A stretch of 64,000 bases of DNA. Origin: Chlorocebus sabaeus. Taxonomy: Eukaryota; Chordata; Mammalia; Primates; Cercopithecidae. Under the pieces are notes generated by a model. The model was given only the letters and a program-made list of their open reading frames with translations. It was not told where the DNA came from and made no database searches. Shown in pieces: positions 22,912 through 34,122 of this stretch (within the stretch, counting starts at the first letter, position 1; every line of letters starts with the position of its first letter). The stretch spans positions 15,691,326 through 15,755,325 of the forward strand of contig NC_132926.1 in the NCBI RefSeq assembly GCF_047675955.1, given 5' to 3'. The translations under genes were made by a program, and so were the position numbers.

Positions 22912-23245
22912 CAGGGGCAGCATTTTTTTTTTTTTTTTTGGTCAAGGGCCAGATAGTAAATATTTTAGACTTTGGGGGCCACATACTATATCTGTCCTTC
23001 CTTTTCTTTCTCTTCTCCTCATTCTCTTCCTGTTGATCATTCTTCTCTTTCTTCATTGTCAGATAAATTGTTAGTGTCTTCCTCCTTCTCCTCCTCCTCC
23101 TGCTTTTCCTCTTCTTCTTTCTCTTTTTCCTCTTCTCTTCCTTCTTCCAATGCTTTATAAAGGTAAGAAACATTCTTTACTCCTAAGCTATACAAAGAGA
23201 GGCTGTGGACTGGATTTACCCATAAGCTATAGCTGCTGACCCCTG
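22912..23245. mobile_element. hAT-Charlie MITE (MER58/MER30-like) expanded by a pyrimidine tract
   Basis: Both ends are present: CAGGGGCAGC at the left and GCTGACCCCTG at the right, inverted relative to each other. GGGCCAGATAGTAAATATTTTAGAC is near the left end and a GTAAGAAACATTCTTTAC block near the right. A T tract and a long CT-rich tract fill the middle. The flanking 8-mers GTACAGTA and GTGCATTG share 5 of 8 bases, a possible decayed hAT target duplication. Confidence 0.7.
22995..23155. repeat. Polypyrimidine (CTT/CTC)n tract
   Basis: About 160 bp of almost pure C/T on the plus strand, built of CTT, CTC and TTCC units with a few interruptions. Lysine/glutamate-rich and serine-rich frames seen here in translation are artefacts of this composition. 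Confidence 0.9.
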
Positions 23246-26200
23246 GTGCATTGCAATGACTTATCCAGCAGAGAGTGGTCAAAATATCGTACTTTGTGCA
23301 CAGTGGGCATACAGTAGATATTTACTGGCTTGATTTGAAGAGAAATTGGTATTCTATTTTTTTCCTCTTTGTTGACACCTTAGTGAGAGTTTGGGTGGAA
23401 GAGAATGGCTAACATTTCAGTAGCTCAGTTTTCCACGGATTTCAATTTTCCTGATCTCTGTTCTTTCCCCACCCCCTGCAATATGACAGATTCCTCAAAA
23501 CTCTTTGTGGTTTATTGCCTCCATTAGTGCCCAGAACTTCAGAATCCCTTCATGGAGCCCAGTGGTAAATGGGGGAGACACACCTTTACAGAGGCCACAG
23601 TTGGCTTTTAAAATACGCTTGAGTGTTAACAATTTCACATTCATTTCTGCTAATGATTAGGGAAGTGAGGCTTTCATTTTAGTCACCTTTCCTCTTCTAA
23701 AAGAGTGTCTGCATTTCACCTTTAAGGGAAGCTCTGGGCTTAGTGCTTCATCCCACATCAAAACCCACTCCTAGGATTTCTACCTTCAAACAAGTGAAAC
23801 AAATGCATTCCCTCAGGGGGGCGTGCTGTCAAAGAGAAATGAACTTATCCAGATATTAGAACTATTCAGATAGGATTGCCTACTTAGAGGAAATCAGTGG
23901 CTGATAGAGAATACTTTCAGTGGGGAACCACTTAGCACTCCATCCCACATGCATCTAATCTCTTTAGAGCCAGGGAAGAAAGCCCCTCCACATTTATGTG
24001 AGCAGAGAAAGTGTGTAATAGATGATACAACTCAGCATGCGCTAAGGTATTTTGATTACTTTTATTTTAACCTTCTCAAATTAATGGACACTTTCCCACC
24101 AACAAGTCACATTTCCTACAGAATTCCTGGAGCAAAGCCTTCCTTCTCTCTCAACCTTTTCCATTTTAACATTTACTTAAAATAAAAGAAGGATAATGAT
24201 GGATACTTCGTGTTTAAAAAAAAAAAAAAAGGAAGAAAAGAAAAAAAGAAGAAAAAAAAAGTAGTTCCATTAGCAACTTTGGTAAGAAATTGCTCCACAT
24301 TGTTCCTCTGACAAGTAATTTTTCCCAGCATGTGTGCATCTTAAAAGTATTGCAAAACAATATCTTAAAATGAACTGATTAGTATGCATGCTCTGTGGTC
24401 ACATTTAAGTTCTATTTATAAAATCTATTCTGTTCCAGGCTCAGACAAACAAAACTGAAATGCAGCTGTGTAACACATTGATAATTTTCATTAGTTCTAA
24501 AAGCCTCAATAGAATTTGCAATTTTATTCATTACATCCAAATAATCCTGGAAAACCCATTGTGAAGGTGACCTTTCACTTTTTCCCCTCTGGCCTTTGTG
24601 ACTTAGCTCTGATTTTGCAAGTGTGTGTGTGTGTGTGTATGCGTGTGTGTATCTGAAAGGGCCAGACAAGGCAAAGAGATTATTGCAAGAGTAAAGAACA
24701 AAACAGAACAAGAAATCAAGTCAAGCAAAGATGAAAAATGAGGCATAGGGAATCAAAATCACCCATGTAGGTTCTGAAAGTCGTTCTAACTAGGGGCATT
24801 CTGCCATCATTCCCCAGATGTGTACAAGCCCAGATTTCTGAAATCACTGTGTGATACTGTGGGCAAATGCAGATTGTATTCTAATTCACTGGGAGGCAGT
24901 TCTCTTTTTTGATCTGCAAGGATGAGGATTTTCCCAGAGAGTGAGCCAAAGGACAGGCCCATGAGAAATAAATAGTGCTGCTTCTTTCAACTCAGACTTG
25001 TTCTTGAAAAGTAAAACAATGCCAACTCTGGAGATGGCTTTTCTTACTGTGAGCAATTTTTTTGTGTGTGGATGTTTAAAAAACAAAGATCTAAAAACAC
25101 ACACTTCTCCAGAATGCTGGCAGCCAGCCATAAAACCACAAAGAAGTCTTTAGAAAATTAAGATAACAAAAATAAAATAAGAGGCATAATATGAAGGGTG
25201 AAAAATAAAGACAAACACCTGCAATTTAGTGGTGACTGAGATGGTGCTTCAACACTGGCCAGGCGATTAAAATGATAAAACCTAGTGTGTAGAGAATGTG
25301 AGGCACCTGTCTCAGATAAATACATATGCATGGGAGTACAAATGCTCACACTAAAGAGTTTATCTGATAATTGCTAATTTGGGACTAAAGATAATGACAG
25401 TTATGAATTACCCATTATGTACAAGTGCCACCTTGCATAGTACATCTTTCTCAGCAATGCTGGTCAGGGCCTTAGCACGGATTGTTTGTCTCAGTGTCTC
25501 TAAAGATGTCATATTTTTTTTTAAAGGGCAGTGGGGATAGGTGGTGGCAAGGTGAGATTCTGGAAAATATGAAGTTAAAGTTAAGATGGCTTTTATACTG
25601 CTCAAAATTTTAATGAGAGTGTCAGTTTTTAATATCTGAGAGAGGATGCAGTATAAGACATTTCCCATACTAATGGAACAACAAAAGCCTTTTTTTCCCC
25701 CTTTTTTCTATATAATATCCTGTAGTATTAGTGCTATGGGTGAACATATTTTGGAATATGCTCTTTTAGTTGAATCATTGATTTACCAACCATGGCCACC
25801 TAACAGAAATTAAGTTTCAGATGGAACAGAGAACATTTTAGAATGATTAATTTTGAGTGAGAAGGGAGAAGTTCAAAGCATGGAGTTTAGTTCAGGCCAG
25901 AGAGGCTGAGCAAAATATTTGGGCTTGCAGGAGACTCAAAGGGACATAAGATGGGAGAAAGAGAAGGACAAACACTGGAAACATGCCCTTAATTGAAATT
26001 TGCAATTTGACCTATTGTAAGCCTGTGACACTACAAGTCAAGCCAGAGATTTACCAACAAATTTGGAAGGTTCTAGAGGTTTGCCTGAGAATTGTTAGGT
26101 AAACAATTTTACTATGTCTCATTATTACATTCCAAGTACACTAAAAAAAGAAAATGTGGCTATAAAATCATGCAGAATCCCACCTCATTTCAAAACCACT

Positions 26201-26247
26201 ATACCCAGTGATTCTCAGGATCCAGGCCAGCCTACACTCTTAGAAGA
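23246..26247. other. Unassigned sequence, 3 kb, with simple repeats
   Basis: No gene or interspersed repeat recognised. An A-rich GA/A tract lies at 24214-24261 and a GT microsatellite at 24621-24650. The minus-strand frames through it are short and lack recognisable domains. Confidence 0.45.
24621..24650. repeat. (GT)n microsatellite
   Basis: GT repeats interrupted by ATGC. Confidence 0.95.
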
Positions 26248-26257
26248 TTTTTTAGGC

Positions 26258-26572
26258 GGCCGGGTGCAGTGGTTCATGCCTGTAATCCCAGCACTTTGGG
26301 AGGTCAAGGCAGGCAGATCAGCTGAGGCCAGAAGTTTAAGACCAGCCTGGCCAATATGATGAAATCCCATCTCTACTAAAAATACAAAAAATAAATAAAT
26401 AAAAAATTAGCTGGGTGTGGTGATGGGCACCTGTAATCCCAGCTACTTGGGAGGCTGAGGCAGGAGAATAGCTTGATCCCAGGAGGCAGGTGTTGCAGTG
26501 AGCCAAGGTCACACCATTGCACTCCCGCCTGGGCAACAAGAGCAAAACTGTATCACAAAAAAATATATACTT
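26258..26572 (+). mobile_element. Alu, sense (AluS-like)
   Basis: GGCCGGGTGCAGTGGTTCAT to a short CACAAAAAAATATATAC tail, with an A/T-rich insert (AAATAAATAAATAAA) between the monomers. The target duplication TTTTTTAGGC occurs at 26248-26257 and 26573-26582. Confidence 0.95.
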
Positions 26573-26582
26573 TTTTTTAGGC

Positions 26583-27889
26583 AATAAGAGGATACCAAGG
26601 AAATCCAATGCCAAGAGGTCTCTCATCAACATTTGAGAGTGTGGAAGGAATATATGCATTCATAATTTAGCATGAAAAGCTATAGAACTCAGTCACCAGA
26701 AGGAAGTTTCACTGACAGACCTGCATATCAGTGGCAGAGCAGAGAGATTTTTTAACCACTTGACTTCATGAAGATTCATAGGCTAAGAAACTTCATGCAG
26801 TGGGATCTCTCCATTCTGAGCATAGCTAGGCCTTGCTCACCAAAGCCATATTTGTAAATGTTATGAAGTAAGCACTAGGAGTTACTGGCACATTGACATT
26901 GTGGTAAGACTGTGTTTGAGGACTTTACTGGAATCAGTTACAGGCAACTAAGACCACGTGGGCCTATATTTATGTGATAGACTTCTATTGCCATGACTAC
27001 TAATTGGGTTTGGTGGAGCTATTCAAATTTGGTTACTTTTTATAAAAATTTAAATAATGTGTTTTAAATAAATTATATCGTATACAAAAAATTTGAATTC
27101 ATATTCCAACAATTTATTTTTTTGAAAGTCAAACATTATATCATGTTAAAACTTTAGGCCAAGAGGATATAAGTTACATTACAGCTGTTGCATGGATTGA
27201 CTCCATGTTGGCCAGTAAAGGGAAATACCTACTATCTTTTGTCAACATTAGGTGAACCAAGTTGTTGTTTGCATGTATCAGAACTTGTGAATTATTTGTC
27301 AGACCATTGAGCTATTTTAGCATTCACTCTTATTTTAACGTTAAGTCTGCTTTAATAATGTCATAGAAGTGTTCATTTTCTAGCAATGATAGTACTCTGG
27401 GTGAAAATAGTAACTTTGGAAAAAGTTGAGGTTTGATGAATGCTATGAAGGCCAAACACCTACCACGATACAGAATGCTATTAATTTAGGACAGGGTACT
27501 GGGTAAATTACTAGAGATGGTGCTGAGAAAATAGAAAGCAACTCTAATGGAGTTACACTTTGAATTTGTAAAACTCTTACATAACAAGATAAATGATGGT
27601 GACATGGCCACAGAAATCAATCCTGTAAGCTACAGGGATTACAGATTTAAGCACCTTGGGAATTCACTCCAATTACTTTCTTTTTGTTACAATGGCAAAA
27701 TTAATCTTGAATTATGTCAGTTTTGAATTATGAAACTTTTTCAGAAATATACTTTTGGCATAAAACAAGGCTACCTTGCACTAACATTTCATTCCCCCTG
27801 AAAGACAGTAACTATCAAGCCAGCTCAACAACGATGTCCTTGAGTGCCGTTCTGTTCAAGGAGAAAAACATTACAAACAGCTGATTTCT
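26583..27889. other. Unassigned sequence, 1.3 kb
   Basis: No gene or repeat recognised. Confidence 0.5.
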
Positions 27890-28095
27890 ATTGCTTATCG
27901 TGTGCTTAGTATATGTTGACTTTATACACCCTCCATCACATAATTCCAACAACAATTCATTGATGTCTGCACTGGCATCATGCAATTTTTATAGCGAATT
28001 ATCTGAGGCTTAGACGGCTGATACACCTGCCCAACATCACACAATTTCAAATGTTCATTGTGAGTCCAGAGCCTCCACTTTTAACCACACATGAT
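27890..28095 (+). mobile_element. MIR fragment
   Basis: CGTGTGCTTAGTATATG, CATAATTCCAACAACAATTC, TATCTGAGGCTTAGACGG and CCCAACATCACACAATTTC follow MIR order. Confidence 0.65.
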
Positions 28096-29439
28096 AGTGA
28101 GGCAGAGTTAAAATGTAAATACCTGAGAATTTATCTTCATTCTTTGTTTCTTGAACTTGCCTTGATTTAACCAAGCTTGTTTTTGATGTGTTTATAACGC
28201 CAAGAAAAATTGTAAATTACTGTGCACACTGTTATTTCTTTAATTCCATAAGAGAAAGATAATAAGGATAATGAGGACTGTTCCTTTGTAATTCCAGTGC
28301 GATATTTTTGTGGGTGGTTTTCAAAGCACGTAGTATGCAATTAGAGATAATGTGGATGGCTCCTTGTTTTCCAGGAGTGTACCATCCACTGGGCATTTGC
28401 CAAGAATGCTTGAGGTGTGTGCCGCAGGCATTGACGTGGACGTGTCATTTGCCTCCCAAATCTGAGAGCCCTCTGGATTTGGGCGAGGGCGTGTGCCCCT
28501 CAGATAACTTGTAATGGAGATCTACCAGGAGGAGTCTCCATTATATTTTAAATACTGCTTTTTGCTTCTGACAGTATTTCCTCCCTTTCTTGGACTTCTT
28601 CCCTAGACTGAAAATTGCCATAGTAATCAGGAAAGTGACTCTTAAAACTGTGGCCTATGACTTTCCTTTATTTATTCTCTTGCTATGACTTTCATCATAA
28701 CTTTTCAGAAGGCACACCGCAGGAGCTATTCTCCCTGCCAAGGCATTTAAGCTCGGCAGAAGCAGATGTCCAGCAATGTAATTTCTGCCCAAGTATCACT
28801 GATAAATTATTGAGGAAACATCAAATTCGATGAATACCGGAGAAATTAAAGTCTACTCTCATAGTCTTTCTGTCTGACCTATACTCTCAAAGTCAAATGT
28901 ATGTTAAATTTTCAGCCCTCGTATCCCCTAAACTTTATACATGTGTTATCAAAAACAACAAACAAACAAAACTTCTTTTTCTGTGGATGCTATTGAACAG
29001 TGTTTTTGTTTTAAACTGTTTCATTTGTCTTCTTTTCTTTTCATTCCCATACCACTGTCTGTGCCCTGTCCCTGCCAAAGTAACCTGACATGTATCCTCC
29101 ATGATTTTTTCTATAGCTGAAGTGTGGGTCATTGCATGCTTTAGAAAAAAAAATTATATTATACATACTTTTGCATCTTGCTTTGCTCGCTCACGAACTT
29201 TTGTTACTTATTATTAAATATCTCTCAGCTCAGCTGTCTTTTGACTTCTTATCATGCATGTTCATTTCTTAAGTAGGTGATAAACTCTAATATTCCATAT
29301 ACCAGAGCTTATTCATGGCATTCAACTAGCTGTCTTGATCACTCTCGACGAACACTGACTGAGTGAGAAGAAAAGGATGAACCAGATAATGGATCTGCTC
29401 TCAAAGGACGTGTAATCGAATGGTTAATTCACTTAACCA
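28096..29439. other. Unassigned sequence, 1.3 kb
   Basis: Contains a relatively GC-rich, CpG-containing patch at 28300-28520 with a 68-codon frame and an acceptor-like CTCCTTGTTTTCCAG at 28362-28376. There is no recognisable protein domain, so no gene is called. Confidence 0.4.
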
Positions 29440-30370
29440 TCCATTCATTCAGTGCCTCACCATGTTTCTAGCACTTCTCTTCGGGATCTGCTTTTATGAA
29501 ATTGCATTCCAATAATATTGCAGAAGAGCTGAACATGAACAAGTAACAAATAAATCAGATGGTGTCTGAGAGTAATAAATGCTCTTAAGAAAATAAAAAT
29601 AGAATCATGGTATAGAGAGAACACTCACAGGAGATAACATTGGAACTAGGAGTTGAGTGATGAAAATATCAGCAATACCAAAGTCTAGATTTGAGGAAGA
29701 GCATTAGAGGCAGAAAAACCTCCAAGAGGATGAGATGGGAATGAACTGAGAGCATCTGAGGAACACAAAGAGGCCAGATGAAAGGAGCATAATAAAAGAG
29801 GGGAAAGGTGTATAAAGCTGTTGAGATTGGCAAGTACCAGATCATGATAAATTACTGAAGAAATAGCTCAGAAAACTGACACTTGTTAAATACTGTAAGG
29901 ATAGTACAAAACGCTATGGGGAGAGAAGGTGTATGTGTATGTGTGTGTGTTTGTGTGTGTTTGAATAATACCCATCTTAATGGAGGAAGTAATAATTGAG
30001 ATGGGCATTATAATATCAGTAGGATTAAGACATAAAATACAGGGCTGGGAGTGGGTAAAAGGGCACAGAAGCTGGTAGGAACTGCCTGTGCAAGGGAAAA
30101 TAGATGGGAGTGTATCAGGTGGTTCTGTGACTAACAAGTGCTCCATTGTAACTGAGTGAGCAAGAATTGGGGAATATAAAGCCTGAAAGGGCTGCGAAGG
30201 GGTTTGAATGAAAGAATATGAAAACTACTGAATCTGAAACCATGGAAGGTTTGGGGACAGGAAAATGACATAACCAGAGCTATAAGTTCCAAAGATTTCT
30301 CTGACACTTGACCATTGGATCGAGTTGGTAAGACTGGAGATGAAGAGGCTAGTTAAGAAGCTTTTAAAAA
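29440..30370 (+). mobile_element. L2-like segments
   Basis: GAGTAATAAATGCTCTTAAG, GGAAGAGCATTAGAGGCAG, CAAAGAGGCCAGATGAAAG and later GACAGGAAAATGACATAACC follow the long 3' part of L2 in order. The middle (29870-30180) is not clearly part of it. Confidence 0.5.
29929..29962. repeat. (GT)n microsatellite
   Basis: GTGTAT/GTGTGT units with a GTTT interruption. Confidence 0.9.
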
Positions 30371-30419
30371 CATTTAAGCAGAGTGAACATAAGAAATTAA
30401 CAAAGCATAAGAAAATCTG

Positions 30420-30724
30420 GGTCGGGCGTGGTGGCTCACGCCTGTAATCCCAGCACTTTGGGAGGCTGAGGCGGGTGCATCAGGAGGTCAAGAGATCAAG
30501 ACCGTCCTGGCCAACATGGTGAAATCCCATCTCTACTAAAAATACAAAAATTAGCTGGGCATGGTGGCACGTGCCTGTAATGCCAATTACTCGGGAGGCT
30601 GAAGCAGGAAAATCACTTGAACCAGGGAATCAGAGGTTGCAGTCAGCAGAGATAGTGCCACTGCACTCCAGCCTGGCGACAGAGTGAGACTCTGTCTAAA
30701 AAAAAAAGAAAGAAAGAAAAAGAA
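30420..30724 (+). mobile_element. Alu, sense (AluS-like)
   Basis: Starts GGTCGGGCGTGGTGGCTCAC and ends in a mixed A/AAAG tail. The duplication AAGAAAATCTG occurs at 30409-30419 and 30725-30735. Confidence 0.95.
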
Positions 30725-30735
30725 AAGAAAATCTG

Positions 30736-31365
30736 ATTCAGAGAAATCTTAGGCATAGAATCTGCCCTAGATCCAATATACAATTCCTTTTCCATCACAT
30801 TCATCGAATAGCTAGAGTCTCTCTAATATACCTATAGTGACAGAGAAAACATAGCCTCCTAGGGAAGCTAGTTCTGTGGTTGCAGAATACAAATTGTCAG
30901 AAAAATTCCTTCTCAGTTTGAGTGGAATCTGCTTCCCTATAGCTTCTACTCACTGAACCTAGTTTTGCCTTCTACAGAAAAGCAGATGGTATAGCCTTCT
31001 TTTCCTACAAGTCAACCTTCCACATACTTGGAATAAACTGTCATTTTTACCTTTTGTCATTTTTGGGTTAGTCTCTCTCCAGTTTCTTCAACCATGAATT
31101 TTACATACAAACATAGAATGTGCACTGTATTTTATGTATAGATGAATGTATGTATACATGAATGTATGTACTGTGTTAATAAATTATATTTACTGATACT
31201 TTACATGCTATTAACAATGGGAAAATGTTTCTTCTGAAGACTTTTTTTCTCTTTTGGAGAAATGTATCCTTTTAAGCTTTCTCCTATGTAAATGCTTGGC
31301 ACTGATGATACAAATGGGGAACAGGAACACAGAATTGCCCTGTCCAGTCTAACTATATTCTAGGC
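30736..31365. other. Unassigned sequence containing a copied segment (31040-31115)
   Basis: No repeat family is recognised. Bases 31040-31115 occur again at 33535-33610 inside the downstream L1, and here they sit in continuous non-repeat sequence, so this is the likely donor. TATGTA/TGAATG-rich sequence follows at 31130-31170. Confidence 0.6.
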
Positions 31366-31628
31366 CAGGAGTCAGCAACTATGAATAAGAACAGCTTTTA
31401 CATTTTTAAAGGGTTAAAAAAAATTAGAAGAATAATATTTTGAGATACATAAAAATTTGGGGAAATTCTAATTGTAGTATTCAACAATAGTTTTATGGAA
31501 TGTACTCATTCATTTATGTGTTGTCCATGGCTCCTTTCACATTACAATGTTGTGACAGAGACCACGTGGCCTGTAGATCCTAAGATATTTACCATCTGAC
31601 CCTTTAGATAAAAAGTTGGCCAACCTTA
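31366..31628. mobile_element. hAT-Charlie MITE (MER58/MER30-like)
   Basis: From CAGGAGTCAGCAACTATG through AAGAACAGCTTTTACATTTT and GTTGTCCATGGCTCC to AAAAAGTTGGCCAACC, the standard order of this group. Same orientation as 4793-4970. It stops a few bases before a MER5A. Confidence 0.7.
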
Positions 31629-32137
31629 ACTCATAGACCCCTGTGTGCAGTCTGTGGACTGGTTGTGTCTGCTTCACCTGGGAGCCTGTTAGAAATGCAG
31701 AATTTCAGGCCCCTCCCCGGACCCCACTGAATGAATATCTGCATTATTTATTTATTTATTATTATACTGTAAGTTCTAGGGTACATGTGTACAACATGCA
31801 GGTTTGTTACATATGTATACATGTGTCCTGTTGGTGTGCTGCACTCATTAACTCATCATTTACATTAGGTATATCTCCTAATGCTATCCCTCCCCCATTC
31901 CCCCACCCCACGACAGGCCCCAGTGTGTGATGCTCCCCTTCCTGTGTCCAAGTGTTCTCATTGTTCAATTTCCCACCTGTGAGTGAGAACATGCGGTGTT
32001 TGGTTTTCTGTTCTTGTTGATAGTTTGCTCAGAATGATGGTTTCCAGCTTCATCCACATCCCTACAAAGGACATGAACTCGTCCTTTTTTATGGCTGCAT
32101 AGTATTCCATGGTGTATATGTGCCACATTTTCTTAAT

Positions 32138-32806
32138 CTAGTCTGTCATTGATGGACATTTGGGTTGGTTCCAAGTCTTTGCTATTGTGAGTAGTGCCGC
32201 AGTAAATATACGTGTGCATATGTCTTTATAGCAGCATGTTTTATAATCCTTTGGGTATATACCTAGTAATGGAATAGCTGGGTCAAACAGTATTTCTAGT
32301 TCTAGATCCTTGAGGAATTGCCACACCATCTTCCACAATGGTTGAATTAGTTTACAGTCCCACCAACAGTGTAAAAGTATTCCTATTTCTCCATATCCTC
32401 TCCAGCACCTGTTGCTTCCTGACTTTTTAATGACTGCCATTCTAACTGGTGTGAGATTGTATCTCATTGTGGTTTTGATTTGCATTTCTCTGATGGTGAG
32501 TGATGATGAGCATTTTTTCATGTGTCCGTTGGCTGCATAAATGTCTTCTTTTAAGAAGTGTCTGTTCATATCCTTTGCCCACTTTTTGATGGGGTTGTTT
32601 TTTTCTTGTAAATTTGTTTGAGTTCCTTGCAGCTTCTGGATATTAGCCCTTTGTCAGATGAGTAGATTGCAAACATTTTCTCCCACTCTGTAGGTTGTCT
32701 GTTCACTCTGATGGTATTTTCTTTTCCTGTGCAGAACCTCTTTAGTTTAATTAGATCCCATTTGTCAATTTTGGCTTTTGTTGCCATTGCTTTTGGTGTT
32801 TTAGAC
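32138..32806 (-). pseudogene. L1 ORF2p C-terminal remnant
   Basis: Two overlapping frames on the minus strand together cover the region after the reverse transcriptase: KTPKAMATKAKIDKWDLIK near the start, then TPVRMAVIKKSG, HCWWDCKLIQPLW, FDPAIPLLGIYPKDY and TIAKTWNQPKCPS. A frame break near 32566-32569 separates them. The second cysteine of the C-terminal cysteine-rich motif is replaced (CWRGY, tyrosine codon at 32393-32395). The family norm is CWRGC. Dead copy. Confidence 0.9.
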
Positions 32807-33250
32807 ATGAACAATAAATTCAGTATTGATGGAACGTATCTCAAAATAATAAGAGCTATTTATGACAAACCCACAGCCAATCTCATACTGAATGGGCAAA
32901 AACTGGAAGCATTCCCTTTGAAAACTGGCACAAAACAGGGATGCCCTCTCTCACCACTCCTATTCAACATAGTGTTGGAAGTGCTGGCCAGGGCAAGGAG
33001 GCAGGAGAAAGAAATAAGGGGTATTGAATCAGGAAAAGAGGAAGTCAAATTGTCCCTGTTTGCAGATCACATTAATGTATATTTAGAAAACCCCATTGTC
33101 TCAGCCCAAAATCTCCTTAAGCTGATAAGCAACTTCAGCAAAGTCTCGGGATACAAAATCAATGTGCAAAATTCACAAGCATTCTTATACACCAATAACA
33201 GACAAATAGAGAGCCAAATCATGAGTGAACTCCCACTGACAATTGCTTGA
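32807..33250 (+). pseudogene. L1 ORF2p reverse-transcriptase remnant (inverted segment)
   Basis: A plus-strand frame reads IDGTYLKIIRAIYDKPTANL, TGTKQGCPLSPLLFNIVLE and ENPIVSAQNLLKLISNFSKV, the palm region of L1 reverse transcriptase, ending at a stop after SELPLTIA (33248-33250). The catalytic FADD box reads FADH (histidine codon CAC at 33068-33070), so the second metal-binding aspartate is lost. ORF2-derived sequence continues in broken frames to about 34056. Confidence 0.9.
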
Positions 33251-33534
33251 AATAGAATAAAATACCTCAGAATCCAGCTTAGAAGGGATGTGAAGGACTT
33301 CTTCAAGGAGAACTACAAACCACTGCTCAACAAAACAAAAGAGGACATAAACAAATGGAAGAACATTCCATGCTCATAGATAGGGAAGAATCAATATCGT
33401 GAAAATGGTCATACTGCCCAAGGTAATTTATAGATTCATTGCCATCCCCATTAGGCTACCAATGACTTTCTTCACAGAATTGGAAAAAACTACTTTAAAG
33501 TTCATATGGAACCAGAAAAGATCCTGCATTGCCC

Positions 33535-33610
33535 GTCATTTTTACCTTTTGTCATTTTTGGATTAGTCTCTCTCCAGTTTCTTCAACCATGAATTTTACA
33601 TATAAACATA
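33535..33610. repeat. 76-bp templated insertion, copy of 31040-31115
   Basis: Bases 33535-33610 match 31040-31115 at 74 of 76 positions with no gap, in the same orientation (offset 2495 bp). In the L1 they replace roughly 11 bp that normally lie between CATTGCC and AAGCCAAAAGAAC. L1 sequence resumes at 33611. Confidence 0.9.
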
Positions 33611-33676
33611 AGCCAAAAGAACAAAAGCCAAAATGAATTTTACATATAAACATAAGCCAAAAGAACAAAGCTGGAG
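33589..33676. repeat. 44-bp tandem duplication at the insertion's right edge
   Basis: The unit beginning ATGAATTTTACATATAAACA followed by AGCCAAAAGAACAAA is present at 33589-33632 and again from 33633. It spans the junction between the inserted piece and L1, so it arose with or after the insertion. Confidence 0.9.
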
Positions 33677-34122
33677 GCATCATGCTACCTAATTTCAAAC
33701 TATACTACAAGACTACAGCAACCAAAACAGCATCGTACTGCTACCAAAACAGAGGTATAGACCAATGGAACAGAACAGAGCCCTCAGAAATAATACCACA
33801 CATCTACAATCATCTGATCTTTGACAAACCTGTCAAAAACAAGAAATGGGGAAAGGATTCCCTATTTAATAAATGGTGAGGAGAAAACTGGCTAGCCATA
33901 TGTAGAAAGCTGAAACTGGATTCCTTCCTTACACCTTATACAAAAATTAATTCAAGATGGACTAGAAACTTAAATGTTAGACCTAAAACCATAAAAACCC
34001 TAGAAGAAAACCTAGACAATACCATTCAGGACATAGGCATGGGCCAGAACTTCATGAGTATCTGCATTTTAACTAACCCCAGGTGTTGTGCGTTTCTGTT
34101 AAAGTACAGGAAGCAATGCTGG

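Larger units (their letters stand above)
31741..34056 (-). mobile_element. 5'-inverted (twin-primed) primate L1, about 2.3 kb
   Basis: An L1 copy whose 3' part (31741-32806) is antisense, with its A-rich end at the left as ATTTATTTATTT. Its upstream part (32807-34056) is sense, i.e. inverted relative to the 3' part. The two parts are contiguous in L1: the sense part stops at GCCAGAACTTCATG (34056), and the antisense part continues from the next L1 base (TCTAAAACACCAAAAGC, read on the minus strand from about 32806). This is the structure expected of twin priming. It inserted into a MER5A with a 12-15 bp target duplication. A 76-bp foreign piece and a 44-bp tandem duplication lie inside the inverted part (see 33535-33676). 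Confidence 0.9.
31634..34115 (+). mobile_element. MER5A split by an L1 insertion
   Basis: The left part (31634-31740) has CACCTGGGAGCCTGTTAGAAATGC and CTGAATGAATATCTGCATT. The right part (34058-34115) resumes with ATCTGCATTTTAACTAACCCC and TTAAAGTACAGGAAGCAATG. ATGAATATCTGCATT and ATGAGTATCTGCATT at the two junctions are the L1 target duplication. Confidence 0.8.

Noticed and set aside
22892..23173. Lysine/arginine-rich frame resembling a nuclear protein
   Set aside because: It is a translation of the polypyrimidine tract; composition alone explains it.
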